Assembly: GCA_947625045.1 (NCBI GenBank)
Contig: CANQMW010000003.1
Span: 62,001-126,000, forward strand
Direction of reading: 5' to 3'
DNA length: 64,000 bases
DNA from: an uncultured Oscillospiraceae bacterium
GTDB taxonomy: Bacteria > Bacillota > Clostridia > Oscillospirales > Oscillospiraceae
Below the pieces are notes generated by a model. It saw only the letters and a program-made list of their open reading frames with translations. It was not told where the DNA came from and did not search any database. The translations under genes and the position numbers were made by a program. Below, in pieces: positions 53,112-62,700 of this stretch (within the stretch, counting starts at the first letter, position 1; each line of letters starts with the position of its first letter).

Positions 53112-55472
53112 ATGAAACGAAACAGCAAACGCGCTCTCGCGCTCCTTCTGACGCTGATGATGACCCTGAGCCTGTGCGCTCCCGCCCTGGCGGCGGAGGA
53201 TGGGTCCGGGCCCGAAACGCCCGCCGGGCTCATAGAGGACGCCCCCGCCGCGCCCATAGGGCCGGAGGCGGAGCCCGTGGACGACGCCCCGGCGGCGGAA
53301 CCGGCGGCAGCGAACAACGTCTATGAGGTGGGGACGGCGGACGAACTGAAAAAGGCCCTCACGGACCCGGAAAAGGGAAAGACCCGCTTCATCCGGCTGA
53401 CGGATAATATCGAACTCACGGAACCGGTCGATATCGGGGAACAAGGCCAGTTCCTCCTTAAGCTGAACGGAAAGACGATCACAAAAACGAATAATATACC
53501 CGCCGGCACCGCAGCTATCACTGTGCAAGGCAAGAGTTCCGTCTCCATTCAAGATGTCGGCGCCATCACGGGCCCGGGCACGCTCCTGCAGGTGAACGGC
53601 AGCGCATTGCACCTGTGGGACGTCACGGTGAACAGCAGCGGAGACAGGAGCTGTGCCGCCGTCTGTGCGAGCGGAGGCCTTGTAGGCGTGCGCGAAGGCG
53701 CCGTCGTAGAGGCGGACGGCACGGCGATATATGCCTCGGCTGATGTAAGTGTTACGATCGAAGACGGGAGCGTCATAAGCCACGGCGGATGCGCCATCGT
53801 TGCCTGCGGCGGCGATGAAAGGCATCCCGGCATGGTCGTGGTCAGAGGCGGCACGATCGAGAGCGAGACCGGCGCCGGCGTGTGCCTTCTGCCCGGCAGT
53901 CAGCTCGCAGTAGGAGATTTCCTCGCCGGAGGCACCGGCGCCGTCATCATTGGCAAAGCCGGCATCGTGGCCCTGGGCGGCACGGCCGCTGTCATATACG
54001 GCACGGTGACCGCGAACGGAACGGACAGCGTTCAAGTGGGCGATGTTTCCGTACCTCCCGCCGCCGTGGTGGCGGACAATATGGGAGTGGCCAAGCTGGC
54101 CGACGGCGTGTTCAGCGCCGCGGCCGGCCAGGAGGCGGTGGTATATACCATAGGTGGCCAGCCGGCCAATGACCAAAACGTGACCAATGGCAGCAGGCTC
54201 CAGGTCTTCGGCGGCGTCTACTCCTCCGCGGTGGATATAAACCTTCTGGATTCGGACTTTAACACGGAGCTGGTGAGCGGCGGGATGTACAGCTACTATA
54301 CGTCCCTGCTCAAAGCGGAGCAGGACCGGAAGGACGGCGACACGGTCAACGTCCTGCGCCCGGAAAAGGCCGACATCGTGGCCGTCGGGTTCCTGCCGGA
54401 GGCTGACGACGGCATGCTGACCGAACTGGCGGAAACGGTGGGGGCCGGGGCTGTCACGGGCAGCGGGGACAACACCTTCTACATCGCGTTCAAGGCGGCG
54501 GCCGCTGCCGACCAGACGTACACGGTCACAGTCCAGAAAAGGCATGCCCATGCGAAAGATGCCGTGTATACAAAAGAGTTTGAGGCCGGGACGGTGGGCG
54601 GACTCGTCTTCTTTGCCCAAGGCGACGAGGGCGTCGACGACATGGACGATATCCAGGGCCTGTACGCCGTGATGCTGGACGAAGGCCAAGAAACGATCGT
54701 TAGATCCATTTTTATCGAGGTGCATCAGGTGACCTACGTGCCCGGCGACGGAGCGCAGGGCGAGGCCGTGACCGTCTATACCGACGTGGCCGGGCTGGAA
54801 GCCGCCCTGGCCGCTAGCCGCCCCGACGGCATCACGCTCTCCGGCGGCAGCAACACCTGGGATGAGCCTGTGGTGGAGAGGACGAGCAGCTACAGCTACG
54901 CCTGGACGGTGACCTTCCCCGCCCACTATGAATACTACGGCGGTTTGATCATCCCGGATACGACACCCAGCCCGTCTCCCTCCGCTTCCCCTGAGCCTTC
55001 CCAGACTCCCAGCCCCAGTCCCGAGCCCACGCCGGGACCCGGCACCACGCCGGAGCCCGCTCCCGTGCCGCCTCCCAAGACCGACGGCGGCACCGGCTGG
55101 AGCTATGACTATGACACGGGCGATTATTATTACTTTGTGGACGGCGAGCAAAAGTTCGGCTACTGGGCCAGTGAGGCCGCCGCCTCCCAGTGGGGCTATT
55201 GGTACTACGTGGGCGCCGACGGCAAACTGGCCACCGGCCTGCAATACATTGAAAACGACAACGGCACCGGCTGGTACTTCCTCCAGCCGGACAATGACGA
55301 CGGCTGCATAGGCCGGATGCTGGATGGCTGGCAGTGGCTGGGCGCGGAGGCCGGTATGGGCTGGTTCAACACCGCCCACGGCGGCGTCAACGGCCAGTGC
55401 ACCTGGACCGAGAATTGGGGCGATTATGACCCCGCCACGGGCCTCTGGGGCGACGGGCTGAGCCACAGGTGA
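53112..55472 (+). CDS. Secreted beta-helix protein with cell-wall-binding C-terminus
   Basis: Exported surface protein of 786 residues. A signal peptide with ALA-A cleavage is near residue 28. An acidic Pro/Ala-rich stretch follows, then a repetitive beta-rich region (about 70-350) resembling a right-handed beta-helix (VNGSALHLWDVTV and IEDGSVISHGGCAIV). After an unrecognised part, a Ser-Pro-rich linker (about 615-655) leads to a wall-binding region (about 660-786) with WYYVGADGKLATGLQYI and GWYFLQP. The same module ends the two surface proteins at 56053 and 59786. It has its own promoter with paired direct repeats and is divergent from the peptidase/Sel1 operon. It is probably an adhesin or wall-attached passenger; the ligand is unknown. 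Confidence 0.85.
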   Translation: MKRNSKRALALLLTLMMTLSLCAPALAAEDGSGPETPAGLIEDAPAAPIGPEAEPVDDAPAAEPAAANNVYEVGTADELKKALTDPEKGKTRFIRLTDNIELTEPVDIGEQGQFLLKLNGKTITKTNNIPAGTAAITVQGKSSVSIQDVGAITGPGTLLQVNGSALHLWDVTVNSSGDRSCAAVCASGGLVGVREGAVVEADGTAIYASADVSVTIEDGSVISHGGCAIVACGGDERHPGMVVVRGGTIESETGAGVCLLPGSQLAVGDFLAGGTGAVIIGKAGIVALGGTAAVIYGTVTANGTDSVQVGDVSVPPAAVVADNMGVAKLADGVFSAAAGQEAVVYTIGGQPANDQNVTNGSRLQVFGGVYSSAVDINLLDSDFNTELVSGGMYSYYTSLLKAEQDRKDGDTVNVLRPEKADIVAVGFLPEADDGMLTELAETVGAGAVTGSGDNTFYIAFKAAAAADQTYTVTVQKRHAHAKDAVYTKEFEAGTVGGLVFFAQGDEGVDDMDDIQGLYAVMLDEGQETIVRSIFIEVHQVTYVPGDGAQGEAVTVYTDVAGLEAALAASRPDGITLSGGSNTWDEPVVERTSSYSYAWTVTFPAHYEYYGGLIIPDTTPSPSPSASPEPSQTPSPSPEPTPGPGTTPEPAPVPPPKTDGGTGWSYDYDTGDYYYFVDGEQKFGYWASEAAASQWGYWYYVGADGKLATGLQYIENDNGTGWYFLQPDNDDGCIGRMLDGWQWLGAEAGMGWFNTAHGGVNGQCTWTENWGDYDPATGLWGDGLSHR

Positions 55473-55781
55473 CGTCCGCAAAAAGAACGCGCTTGCGGCA
55501 AACGCGTACTGCCGTCATCAGCGAGCTGATCTGTTTATCCCGCTGTTAAAAATTCAGCGCCCCGCAAAAGCAGCTACCGTTTCTCTCTCCCCGCTCTCCC
55601 ACGAAAGCCCAGCGAAGCGGGTTTCGCGGGAAAAAGGAGAAAGAGGGATTCCCCGCCTGCGGGCGGGCCGGGGCGCGGGGAAAACATGCCACCGGCATGT
55701 TTTCTAACACCGCGCCCTTCGAATCCCTATGATTTCACTATTAAAAATTCAGCGCCCCGCAAAAGCGGGGCGCTGAATTTT
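55473..55781. other. Intergenic region with duplicated terminator fragment and hairpin
   Basis: No gene seen. A 26-base segment at 55546-55571 is identical to 55741-55766, the 5' half of the tRNA-side terminator, but lacks the partner arm. A hairpin with arms GAAAACATGCC (55680-55690) and GGCATGTTTTC (55694-55704) is present. The stretch 55606-55640 (around CCCAGCGAAGCGGG) resembles 59514-59548, so a dispersed intergenic repeat occurs twice in the window. Confidence 0.6.
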
Positions 55782-55782
55782 T
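55743..55782. terminator. Strong bidirectional terminator next to tRNA-Ser
   Basis: Eighteen-base perfect arms (55743-55760 and 55765-55782) with loop AAAA. The core is CAGCGCCCCGC, flanked by A5 and T5. It ends the tRNA transcript on the minus strand. Confidence 0.92.
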
Positions 55783-55874
55783 GGCGGAGAAGGAGGGATT
55801 CGAACCCTCGATACCCTTTTGGGGTATACACGATTTCCAATCGTGCGCGCTCGACCAAACTACGCGACTTCTCC
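55782..55874 (-). tRNA. tRNA-Ser (anticodon GGA), CCA encoded
   Basis: Transfer RNA of 93 bases, reading serine codons UCC and UCU. On the minus strand it begins GGAGAAGTCGCGTAG and ends CCTTCTCCGCCA, so the 7-base acceptor stem and CCA are present. The anticodon loop is TTGGAAA, giving GGA. A long variable arm (ACCCCAAAAGGGT) is the serine-class mark, and the T-loop is GGTTCGAATCC. A consensus promoter lies 20 bases upstream and a strong terminator abuts the 3' end. The terminator arm begins inside the CCA triplet. Confidence 0.97.
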
Positions 55875-55893
55875 ATAACTGTCGGACTCGTTT

Positions 55894-55922
55894 ATTATAC
55901 TCAACGCGCCTCGGAAAGTCAA
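55894..55922 (-). promoter_or_regulatory. Promoter of tRNA-Ser
   Basis: On the minus strand TTGACT (55922-55917), a 17-base spacer and TATAAT (55899-55894), 19-20 bases before the tRNA 5' end. Confidence 0.85.
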
Positions 55923-55977
55923 GGTATTTTTACCCCCGGCCGGGGTCCATCCTCCCTCCCTGCCGGAGCGCCCGGTA

Positions 55978-56306
55978 AACAACGGAATGTAAATTCTGTT
56001 GTAAAAGGACCGGGCGCGAAGAAAACCGAAAAATCATTAGGAGGACAACAAAATGACAAAACGTGCACTTAGCCTGCTTTTGACGCTGGTCATGGTTCTG
56101 TCCCTGTGCGTCCCGGCCCTGGCGGCCGAGGACTTCGAGGCAGAGGCTCCGGCCGAAGTCGTCGAAGAGGCGCCCGAGGCCCCCGAGGCTCCTGTAGCCC
56201 CTGAGGCCGAGGAACCTGCCGACGAGCCCGTCGTTGACGAGCCGGCGGCTGAAGAGCCTGTCGAGGCCGCCGAAGACGCGCCCGAGATGGCTTCCGTCAT
56301 GCCCGA
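55978..56306 (+). repeat. Left copy of a 329-bp inverted repeat (surface-gene 5' ends)
   Basis: Reverse-complement match to 62676-63004 over 329 bp; one difference was seen (C against T near 56277/62705). It covers 75 bp of leader with the RBS and the first 84 or so codons (signal peptide and acidic Pro/Glu-rich region) of both surface-protein genes. A small internal palindrome ACAACGGAAT...ATTCTGTTGT is at the outer end (55979-56002). Confidence 0.92.
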
Positions 56307-59300
56307 TGATATGGCCGACGAGCCCCTGCTGGTGGCTCTGGGCGTCATCGACAAGCTGAACCACTGGAAGCTGGAGAAGGCCATCAAGGCTGCCGAGCCC
56401 TACAAGACCCGCGTGGACGCCGGTGAGCTGTATGTTTACGGCCATGTCTACACCGCGACCAACACGGATTTTGCCAAGGAGTTCAAGGATGCCTATGACA
56501 AGGCCGTGATGTTCGATGACGCCATCCACGGCCGCAAGGAGGCCACCATGGACGTCACCGACGCCCAGGTCACGAGCGCTACCAGCACGCTGAAGAACAT
56601 GTTCCCGGCCGACGGCAGCGACGAGTGGACCACCGCGGCAAACGCAACGACTAGCGCGAAACTTTATCTGACCGACACGGTCGCTGCTACTGGTCCCGCC
56701 GGCTCGAGTATGAACCTCGGCACGCTGGGTGCCATCTATCCCGCGACACAGATGTCCGACAGCACGGTCAAGAACACTTACCGCGACAACAGCGCTTATA
56801 CTGGTGCTTATACCGGGTTTACGGATAACAAGCTGATCAAGACGCTCCCCACTTGGACGGACACTTTCAAGGCGAGCGACTTTGACAAGTCTCCGTGGAT
56901 CCATATGTACCAGGCCGATTACCTGACCGCCATGAAGGCTGCCGCCACGGCTGCCGAGGCGTATAACAAGAAGTACACGGCCGGTACCGCCAAGTACTCC
57001 GAGTACACCAACGTTATCAGCCTGATCAAGGCTGCCGAGGCGCTGGAGCCTGCCGCCGCGCTGCCCTCCATCGCCGACGCCCAGAAGATCGCTGACCTGC
57101 TGAAGCAGTACAAGGACGTCGCCAAGAACCAGAAGCAGGACGACTATGTCAGTTATCGTTCTATGACCGGCTTGGACGCCACTGGCACCGGCTCTATCAG
57201 CAGCCTGCTGAAGGACACCACCGGCCTGAACGGCTTCAAAGAGACCGTCCGGTACTATGATTACTGCCGCATGCTGGCCGCTCTGAACAAGGCCCTGACG
57301 CTGAAGGAAGGCACCGCGAAGATCCTGGAGCTCAAGGTCGACAGCATGTCTACGGTGAATGCGAAGATCGGTATCCCCTATGTGGGCAACGACAATGACG
57401 GCTATCTTTACGGCATTGCCTACACCGTGAACGGCCTGTATAGCAAGGTCAATAACGGCGCCTTCACCAGTACCGCCACCGACACGCTCGAGAACTCCGC
57501 TAATACGGGTACTGCAACGGGCAAGAACATCGTTGTTCCTACTGAAACGAGTAATGGCGCGACTAAATTCAGTGGCGTTGATACTGATTACGTTGGCTAT
57601 GTTCTCTATGACGATGCCACTCCTATCGCGATCCGTCAGAACATCGGCGACAAGAATGGCGAGAGCACTACCAAGTCTACGTTCGATGCCAACGATGTGA
57701 TCGTTGTCGAGCTCTATCAGCAGGTCTTGACGAAGGACGGCACCACTGTCACTTCCACCACTTGGCGTAAGGTGGACAGCAAGGAGATCAAGATGCCCTC
57801 CGACGGCTATGTTGGTCCCGTGATCAGCACCAAGGATGGCGCCATCACCGTCGATTATGACCCCATTACCACCAACAAGGCTGCGTTCCCCTACAAGACC
57901 GGCGACCTGTTCAAGAGCGTTGCGGTGGGCACCACCCTTGGCGGCTACAAGGCCGGTTCCCCCATCCAAGTGAAGGTGAAGACCGACAAGGACTTCTCCG
58001 CCGCTGATCAGAAGATGGTCCTTATTGACGCCAACGATGACGTCATCGCCTCGGCAACTGTTACTGCCAACGCAGGCAAGACGACTCCGATCGTGATCAA
58101 CACCCAGAGCCAAGGCGAGTATCTGGTCACTGCCGCTGCCACGAAGCTGCAGCTCCAGCTGATTTCCAACTCTGTGGCTCACTCCACCGAGTATGTGACC
58201 TTCGACAGCATCACCACTTGGGCCGGCATGACCAACGTGAAGAAGCTGATCGCCGACGCCCAGAAGATCGACTGGAACGATTTCAGCGACAAGGTCACCA
58301 AGACTTCCGCTCACCCCACGGTCATCAACCTGGCCACCGCCCGTGAGACCATCACCAACGATATCACCAATCTGCAGGCCTTCGTGAACGGCGGCACCTA
58401 CGCCAACACCAGCGTCAACCGTGCCCGGATCATCGATATCGCCAAGGGTCTGAAGGAAGTCTACGATTGCCTGATCAAGAAGACCGCTACTGCGGCCGAG
58501 CTGCAGGACATGGTCCTCGCGGCACAGAAGGTGAACAAGGCTGATTATACCTACGATTCCTACGGCAAGATGGACGACGCCGTGCAGGATGCCAGCAAGG
58601 CTCTGGCTCTCGGCCTGCAGTCCGAGATCGACAAGGCCTACGCCGCCCTGAGCGCGGCCATGAACGGCCTGGTCAAGGAGGGCGAGGTCGACAAGTCCGC
58701 TCTGAAGACCGCTATCGACAATGCCAAGGCGCTGAAGGAAGCTGACTACACTGCTGAGTCCTGGGCTGCCAACAAGGCCGCCATCGACGCTGCCGTCGAG
58801 GCTGCGCAGGCTGTCGTTGACAACGCTCAGGCCACCGAGGCCATGGTCAACACCGCGCTGAACAACCTGAACACCGCAGTGGGCAAGCTGATCAAGGTCA
58901 GCGGCGGCGAGGATGAGCCTCCTGTAGAGGAAGGCCCGAAGGCTCCCGCCAACGGCACCGGCTGGAACTACTACAACGGTGAGTGGTACTTCTTCAAGAA
59001 CAGCAAGCTGGTCGCGAACTACTGGGTGGGCAAGATCGACGGCGCCTCTCAGTGGGACAGCACCTGGTACTATGTGGGTGCTGACGGCAAGATGCTGACC
59101 GGCATGCAGTACATCGATGACCTGCACGGCGGCTACGGCTGGTACTTCCTGCAGCCCACCGACACCAAGGGCGAGATCGGCAAGATGCTGACCGGTTATC
59201 AGTGGGTCGGCGGCCAGTATGGCGAGTGCTACTTCAGCACGAAGTCCGGGTCCTCCGGCAAGTGCACTTGGTCCGAGCTGCTGGGCAACTGGAACGGCAC

Positions 59301-59316
59301 CACTTGGGTCAAGTAA
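56053..59316 (+). CDS. Large exported surface protein with wall-binding repeats (copy 1)
   Basis: Exported protein of 1087 residues. The signal peptide has ALA-A cleavage near residue 25 and is followed by an acidic Glu/Pro/Ala stretch to about 85. Long helical and beta regions follow, then FIVAR-like helical repeats (about 840-950, with ADYTAESW). The C-terminal about 115 residues are wall-binding modules: WYFFKNSKLVANYWVG, WYYVGADGKMLTGMQYI, GWYFLQP and GYQWVGGQYG. It is convergent with a 1047-residue paralogue. The N- and C-terminal ends are near-identical to it and the middle differs. The codon pattern is richer in A/T-ending codons than its neighbours. No clear promoter is seen on this side. 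Probably an abundant wall-attached protein (S-layer or adhesin-like). Confidence 0.9.
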   Translation: MTKRALSLLLTLVMVLSLCVPALAAEDFEAEAPAEVVEEAPEAPEAPVAPEAEEPADEPVVDEPAAEEPVEAAEDAPEMASVMPDDMADEPLLVALGVIDKLNHWKLEKAIKAAEPYKTRVDAGELYVYGHVYTATNTDFAKEFKDAYDKAVMFDDAIHGRKEATMDVTDAQVTSATSTLKNMFPADGSDEWTTAANATTSAKLYLTDTVAATGPAGSSMNLGTLGAIYPATQMSDSTVKNTYRDNSAYTGAYTGFTDNKLIKTLPTWTDTFKASDFDKSPWIHMYQADYLTAMKAAATAAEAYNKKYTAGTAKYSEYTNVISLIKAAEALEPAAALPSIADAQKIADLLKQYKDVAKNQKQDDYVSYRSMTGLDATGTGSISSLLKDTTGLNGFKETVRYYDYCRMLAALNKALTLKEGTAKILELKVDSMSTVNAKIGIPYVGNDNDGYLYGIAYTVNGLYSKVNNGAFTSTATDTLENSANTGTATGKNIVVPTETSNGATKFSGVDTDYVGYVLYDDATPIAIRQNIGDKNGESTTKSTFDANDVIVVELYQQVLTKDGTTVTSTTWRKVDSKEIKMPSDGYVGPVISTKDGAITVDYDPITTNKAAFPYKTGDLFKSVAVGTTLGGYKAGSPIQVKVKTDKDFSAADQKMVLIDANDDVIASATVTANAGKTTPIVINTQSQGEYLVTAAATKLQLQLISNSVAHSTEYVTFDSITTWAGMTNVKKLIADAQKIDWNDFSDKVTKTSAHPTVINLATARETITNDITNLQAFVNGGTYANTSVNRARIIDIAKGLKEVYDCLIKKTATAAELQDMVLAAQKVNKADYTYDSYGKMDDAVQDASKALALGLQSEIDKAYAALSAAMNGLVKEGEVDKSALKTAIDNAKALKEADYTAESWAANKAAIDAAVEAAQAVVDNAQATEAMVNTALNNLNTAVGKLIKVSGGEDEPPVEEGPKAPANGTGWNYYNGEWYFFKNSKLVANYWVGKIDGASQWDSTWYYVGADGKMLTGMQYIDDLHGGYGWYFLQPTDTKGEIGKMLTGYQWVGGQYGECYFSTKSGSSGKCTWSELLGNWNGTTWVK

Positions 59317-59350
59317 TCAAGTCACCGAGCAAAACATAGCAAATACCCCA

Positions 59351-59385
59351 CAGGGGCAGGGATTTCTCCCTGCCCCTGTTTTTTT
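59351..59385 (+). terminator. Terminator of surface-protein copy 1
   Basis: Arms CAGGGGCAGGGA (59351-59362) and TCCCTGCCCCTG (59367-59378) with a 4-base loop, followed by T7. Confidence 0.95.
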
Positions 59386-59413
59386 GTTGCGGTTTGGCTT
59401 TACTAATATAAAT

Positions 59414-59443
59414 AAGGCCCCCTTTCACAAGGGGGCCTTTTTT
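59414..59443 (+). terminator. Second terminator-like hairpin
   Basis: Arms AAGGCCCCC (59414-59422) and GGGGGCCTT (59431-59439) with an 8-base loop and a following T-run. Confidence 0.75.
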
Positions 59444-59469
59444 GCCGTCAATGCAGGTGTAAAGAATAA

Positions 59470-59697
59470 GACCCTCTCTGACGGGGGGCTGTCGGGCTTG
59501 GAGCCGCCGCGCGAGCCCAGCGAAGCGGGTCACGTGGGGAAAAGGAGGAGGCGCGGGCCACTTGAGCTTTGCCGCAAGCGGCAAAGGGAGACTTGGCCAA
59601 GCGCGCTCCGACGACGTGACCGGGGGGAGAGATTTTTATTTTCTCTCCCTCCGTCTCGCCCTCCCGGGCGAGCCACCTCCCTCGTCAGAGGGAGGCT
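59470..59697. repeat. MITE-like intergenic palindromic element
   Basis: About 228 bp with no gene. The ends are imperfect inverted repeats: CCCTCTCTGACGGGGGG at the left, and on the opposite strand CCTCCCTCTGACGAGGGAGG at the right. Internal hairpins include GAGGGAGG/CCTCCCTC and GGCTCGCC/GGCGAG pairings, plus TTTGCCGC/GCGGCAAA (59572-59586). The part at 59514-59548 is related to 55606-55640. It fits a non-autonomous repeat family, but no target-site duplication was established. Confidence 0.55.
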
Positions 59698-59721
59698 TTA
59701 ATTATACCTGGACCTATGCGC

Positions 59722-59754
59722 AAAAAAAGGGAGCAGAGCCGAAGCTCTGCTCCC
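59722..59754 (-). terminator. Terminator of surface-protein copy 2
   Basis: Arms GGGAGCAGAGC (59729-59739) and GCTCTGCTCCC (59744-59754) with loop CGAA. On the minus strand it is followed by T7 (59728-59722). Confidence 0.93.
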
Positions 59755-59785
59755 CGTTGGGTATTGCTATTTGGTTTGGGCTATC

Positions 59786-62700
59786 TTACTTGACCCAAGT
59801 GGTGCCGTTCCAGTTGCCCAGCAGCTCGGACCAGGTGCACTTGCCAGAGGACCCGGACTTCGTGCTGAAGTAGCACTCGCCGTACTGGCCGCCGACCCAC
59901 TGATAACCGGTCAGCATCTTGCCGATCTCGCCCTTGGTGTCGGTGGGCTGCAGGAAGTACCAGCCGTAGCCGCCGTGCAGGTCATCGATGTACTGCATGC
60001 CGGTCAGCATCTTGCCGTCAGCACCCACATAGTACCAGTTGCTGTCCCACTGAGAGGCACCGTCGATCTTGCCGACCCAGTAGTTCGCGACCAGCTTGCT
60101 GTTCTTGAAGAAGTACCAGGTGCCGTTATCCAGGACCCAGCCGGTGCCATTGTTGGTCGTGGGAGCCTTCGGGCCCTCGGGCTCTTCAGGAGTCACGCGG
60201 ACCAGCTTGGCCTGAGCGGTGCGCAGGCCCTCCATGGCGGTGTTCACCATGGCCTGGGTGGCCTTCTCGTTGTTGAGAACGGCCTTGGCGTTGGAGATGG
60301 CGGTGGCCAGGTCCGCAGCCTTCCAGGACTCAGCGGTGTAGTCAGCTTCCTTCAGAGCCTCGGCGGCCGTGATGGCAGCCTCCAGCGTGCTCTTCTCGAC
60401 TTCCTCAGCCTTGCCCAGCGCGGCAATGGCGGCCTTCAGTTCAGCGACAGCCTCGTCGTATTTGGACTGCAGATTAGAATCAAGGCCCTTGTAATCCTCA
60501 ATGGCAACCTGCAGAGCGCCCCAAGTCCGATAGGAGTAATCGTCGTCCTTGATCTTCATGGCCTCAAGCAGGGTCGCGTTGAACTCGCCCTTGTTGGGGG
60601 TCGCCAATGTGATATAACCAAAGGTCGTCTGAACGTTCTTGACAGTGGTGATCAGGGTCTTGCGGTTGGTCAGGGTGTTGGCCATGCCGGGAGCGTCAGT
60701 GATGAGCTTGTCAGCGGCGCTGATGAAGTTCTGCAGGGCGGTCCAGGCAGCGTCGTAATCCGCATACAGGCCGCTTCCGGCAGTGTTCAGCTTGTAGTCA
60801 CCCTTCTGAAGCTTCTTGGCGTCCTTTACAACATTCTTCAGGAAGGACATACCGCTGGTGTACTTGGTCAGAGGCTCGATGGTGACCTGGGCACGGCCGC
60901 CGGCGTGCTCCACAGGACCCTCGCCGGACTCAGTCATGACGCTCATGACCACGTCCATCTTGCCGACCGTCAGCTTGCTGTCCACATCGGAGCCGACCTT
61001 GATCGTCATCTTGGTAGCCGTCGTACCAGGAGTCACGGTCTTTAGACCAACCATAGCGATGTTCTTGTCGGAAGCGTCGCGCACGGAAGCAGTCACGACA
61101 TAAGGATTGTTACTGTCAGCAGCAATGTAGTCCCCGGTCTGGAACCCCTCATCGGGGGTCACTTCGATGGTGACTTCATTACCGCCAGTAGCACTGATCG
61201 CAGTGCCGAGAGCAGTATACGCAGCAACGGTGTCCTGGCCATTATTGAATGTCACCGTTGCTTTCTCGTCGTTGATCACGGGACCGTTGTAGTAATCGCC
61301 GGTCAGGGTCACCTGGTAGGGGACGACCTGCTCGCCGATATCACCGGTGGAAAGCACCTCGTAGACATAGACCATCACGACATCGTCATCCGCAAAGTTG
61401 GCGGGAGCGGCAACAGTGTTGTTATCCTTATTCAGAGGATGGACCGTGAAGGACTTATACACAAGGTCACCATACTCTTCATTGGATGCCCAATTGCCGG
61501 TGAGTTCCTTTATAGCGGTGGCAGAATCGGTGGTCGTCTTAGTGTTGGTAGAAGTAAGGGGATCCTCGGCGAACACGCCGTTCACAGAGAAGGCAACAGC
61601 ATAGTTCTTGCTGTCCTTTGTATCGTCCTTGCTCAGAACGATTTGCACGCTGCCTACCTTCTTGTTGTCAGAGCTCATCTTCAGGATCTGCTTCGCAACA
61701 GCCACGGTCGTGGTATTGGCGACCAAGGTCACAGCCTTCAGCTGGGTGGTATAATTGTAATAAGTAGTGGTAGCCTTGAAGCCGTTGGCAGTGGTGACAT
61801 CCATGATGCCCTGCGCGCCGCTGATGTTACCATAGACGGTCGTAATGCTATTGGCCCACTTGGCAGCCTCAGCATCCTGGACATTCTTATTGCTCGCGAG
61901 GTCCGTGTAGTCCTTGTAGGCAGCCTTCGTCGCGGCGATCGCATCGCTCAGGGCAGTGGCATTGGCGGAGGTGGGACGGCTGGCAGCGGGCTCCAGCTCG
62001 GCGGCGTCACGCAGCAGCTTCACGGCGGCGGCGTAGTCCGCGTAGACGGAGTTCTCATCCAGCGCGGCGAAAGCGTCCAGAGCCTTCACGACCGCGTCAA
62101 CATAGTCCTGCTGATAATAGGCAGTCCACTTCTTGGCGACCTGCTTGGACATCTTCGCATACTTGGTATCAGCAAAAGCAGTAGCAACACCGTCAGTGAG
62201 AGGGGCAGCATTAGGGTCGCTCATACCCTTATAGGCGCTCTTGCAGTTGGTGCCGGTGAGCAAAGTGCTGGTGAGGTAAGTCTTGATACTGCTGCCACTG
62301 ACAGCAGCCTTGACCGCAGCAAGATCGTCGGTCAGAAGGCCAGTCGTTGCGGTCTGGGTGCCGCCGTCAGCCTTCTTGATGAGACCCAGCAGAGTCGTAG
62401 CAGCCTTTTTCACGCCGGAGTCGCTCACGTCGCCAGTGATGGGCAGGCCGTTGATGCCGTCCATGCAGCGCTTGGCCTCGGCGTAAGCCTTGTCGAAGGT
62501 CGCGGTGCGGCTCGTGCTCTGTCCGATGGAAGTCCACTCGCCCTGGCCATAGACCTCCTCGGCGTCGACCTTCTCCTTCATGGCGTCGGCGACTTCCAGG
62601 GCCTTCTCCAGCTTGTAGTGGGAGACCTTATCGATAACGCCCAGCGCTACGAGGTAAGGCAGATCCTCAGCGTCCTCGGGCATGACGGAAGCCATCTCGG

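Noticed and set aside
55686-56072. Small plus-strand protein across tRNA-Ser
   Set aside because: It is read through the antisense of a tRNA and its terminator and has no RBS.
55930-59127. 1000-codon minus-strand frame opposite surface protein copy 1
   Set aside because: It has no signal peptide or RBS and is a low-complexity Val/Gly/Leu-rich shadow. The plus frame has signal peptide and wall-binding repeats.
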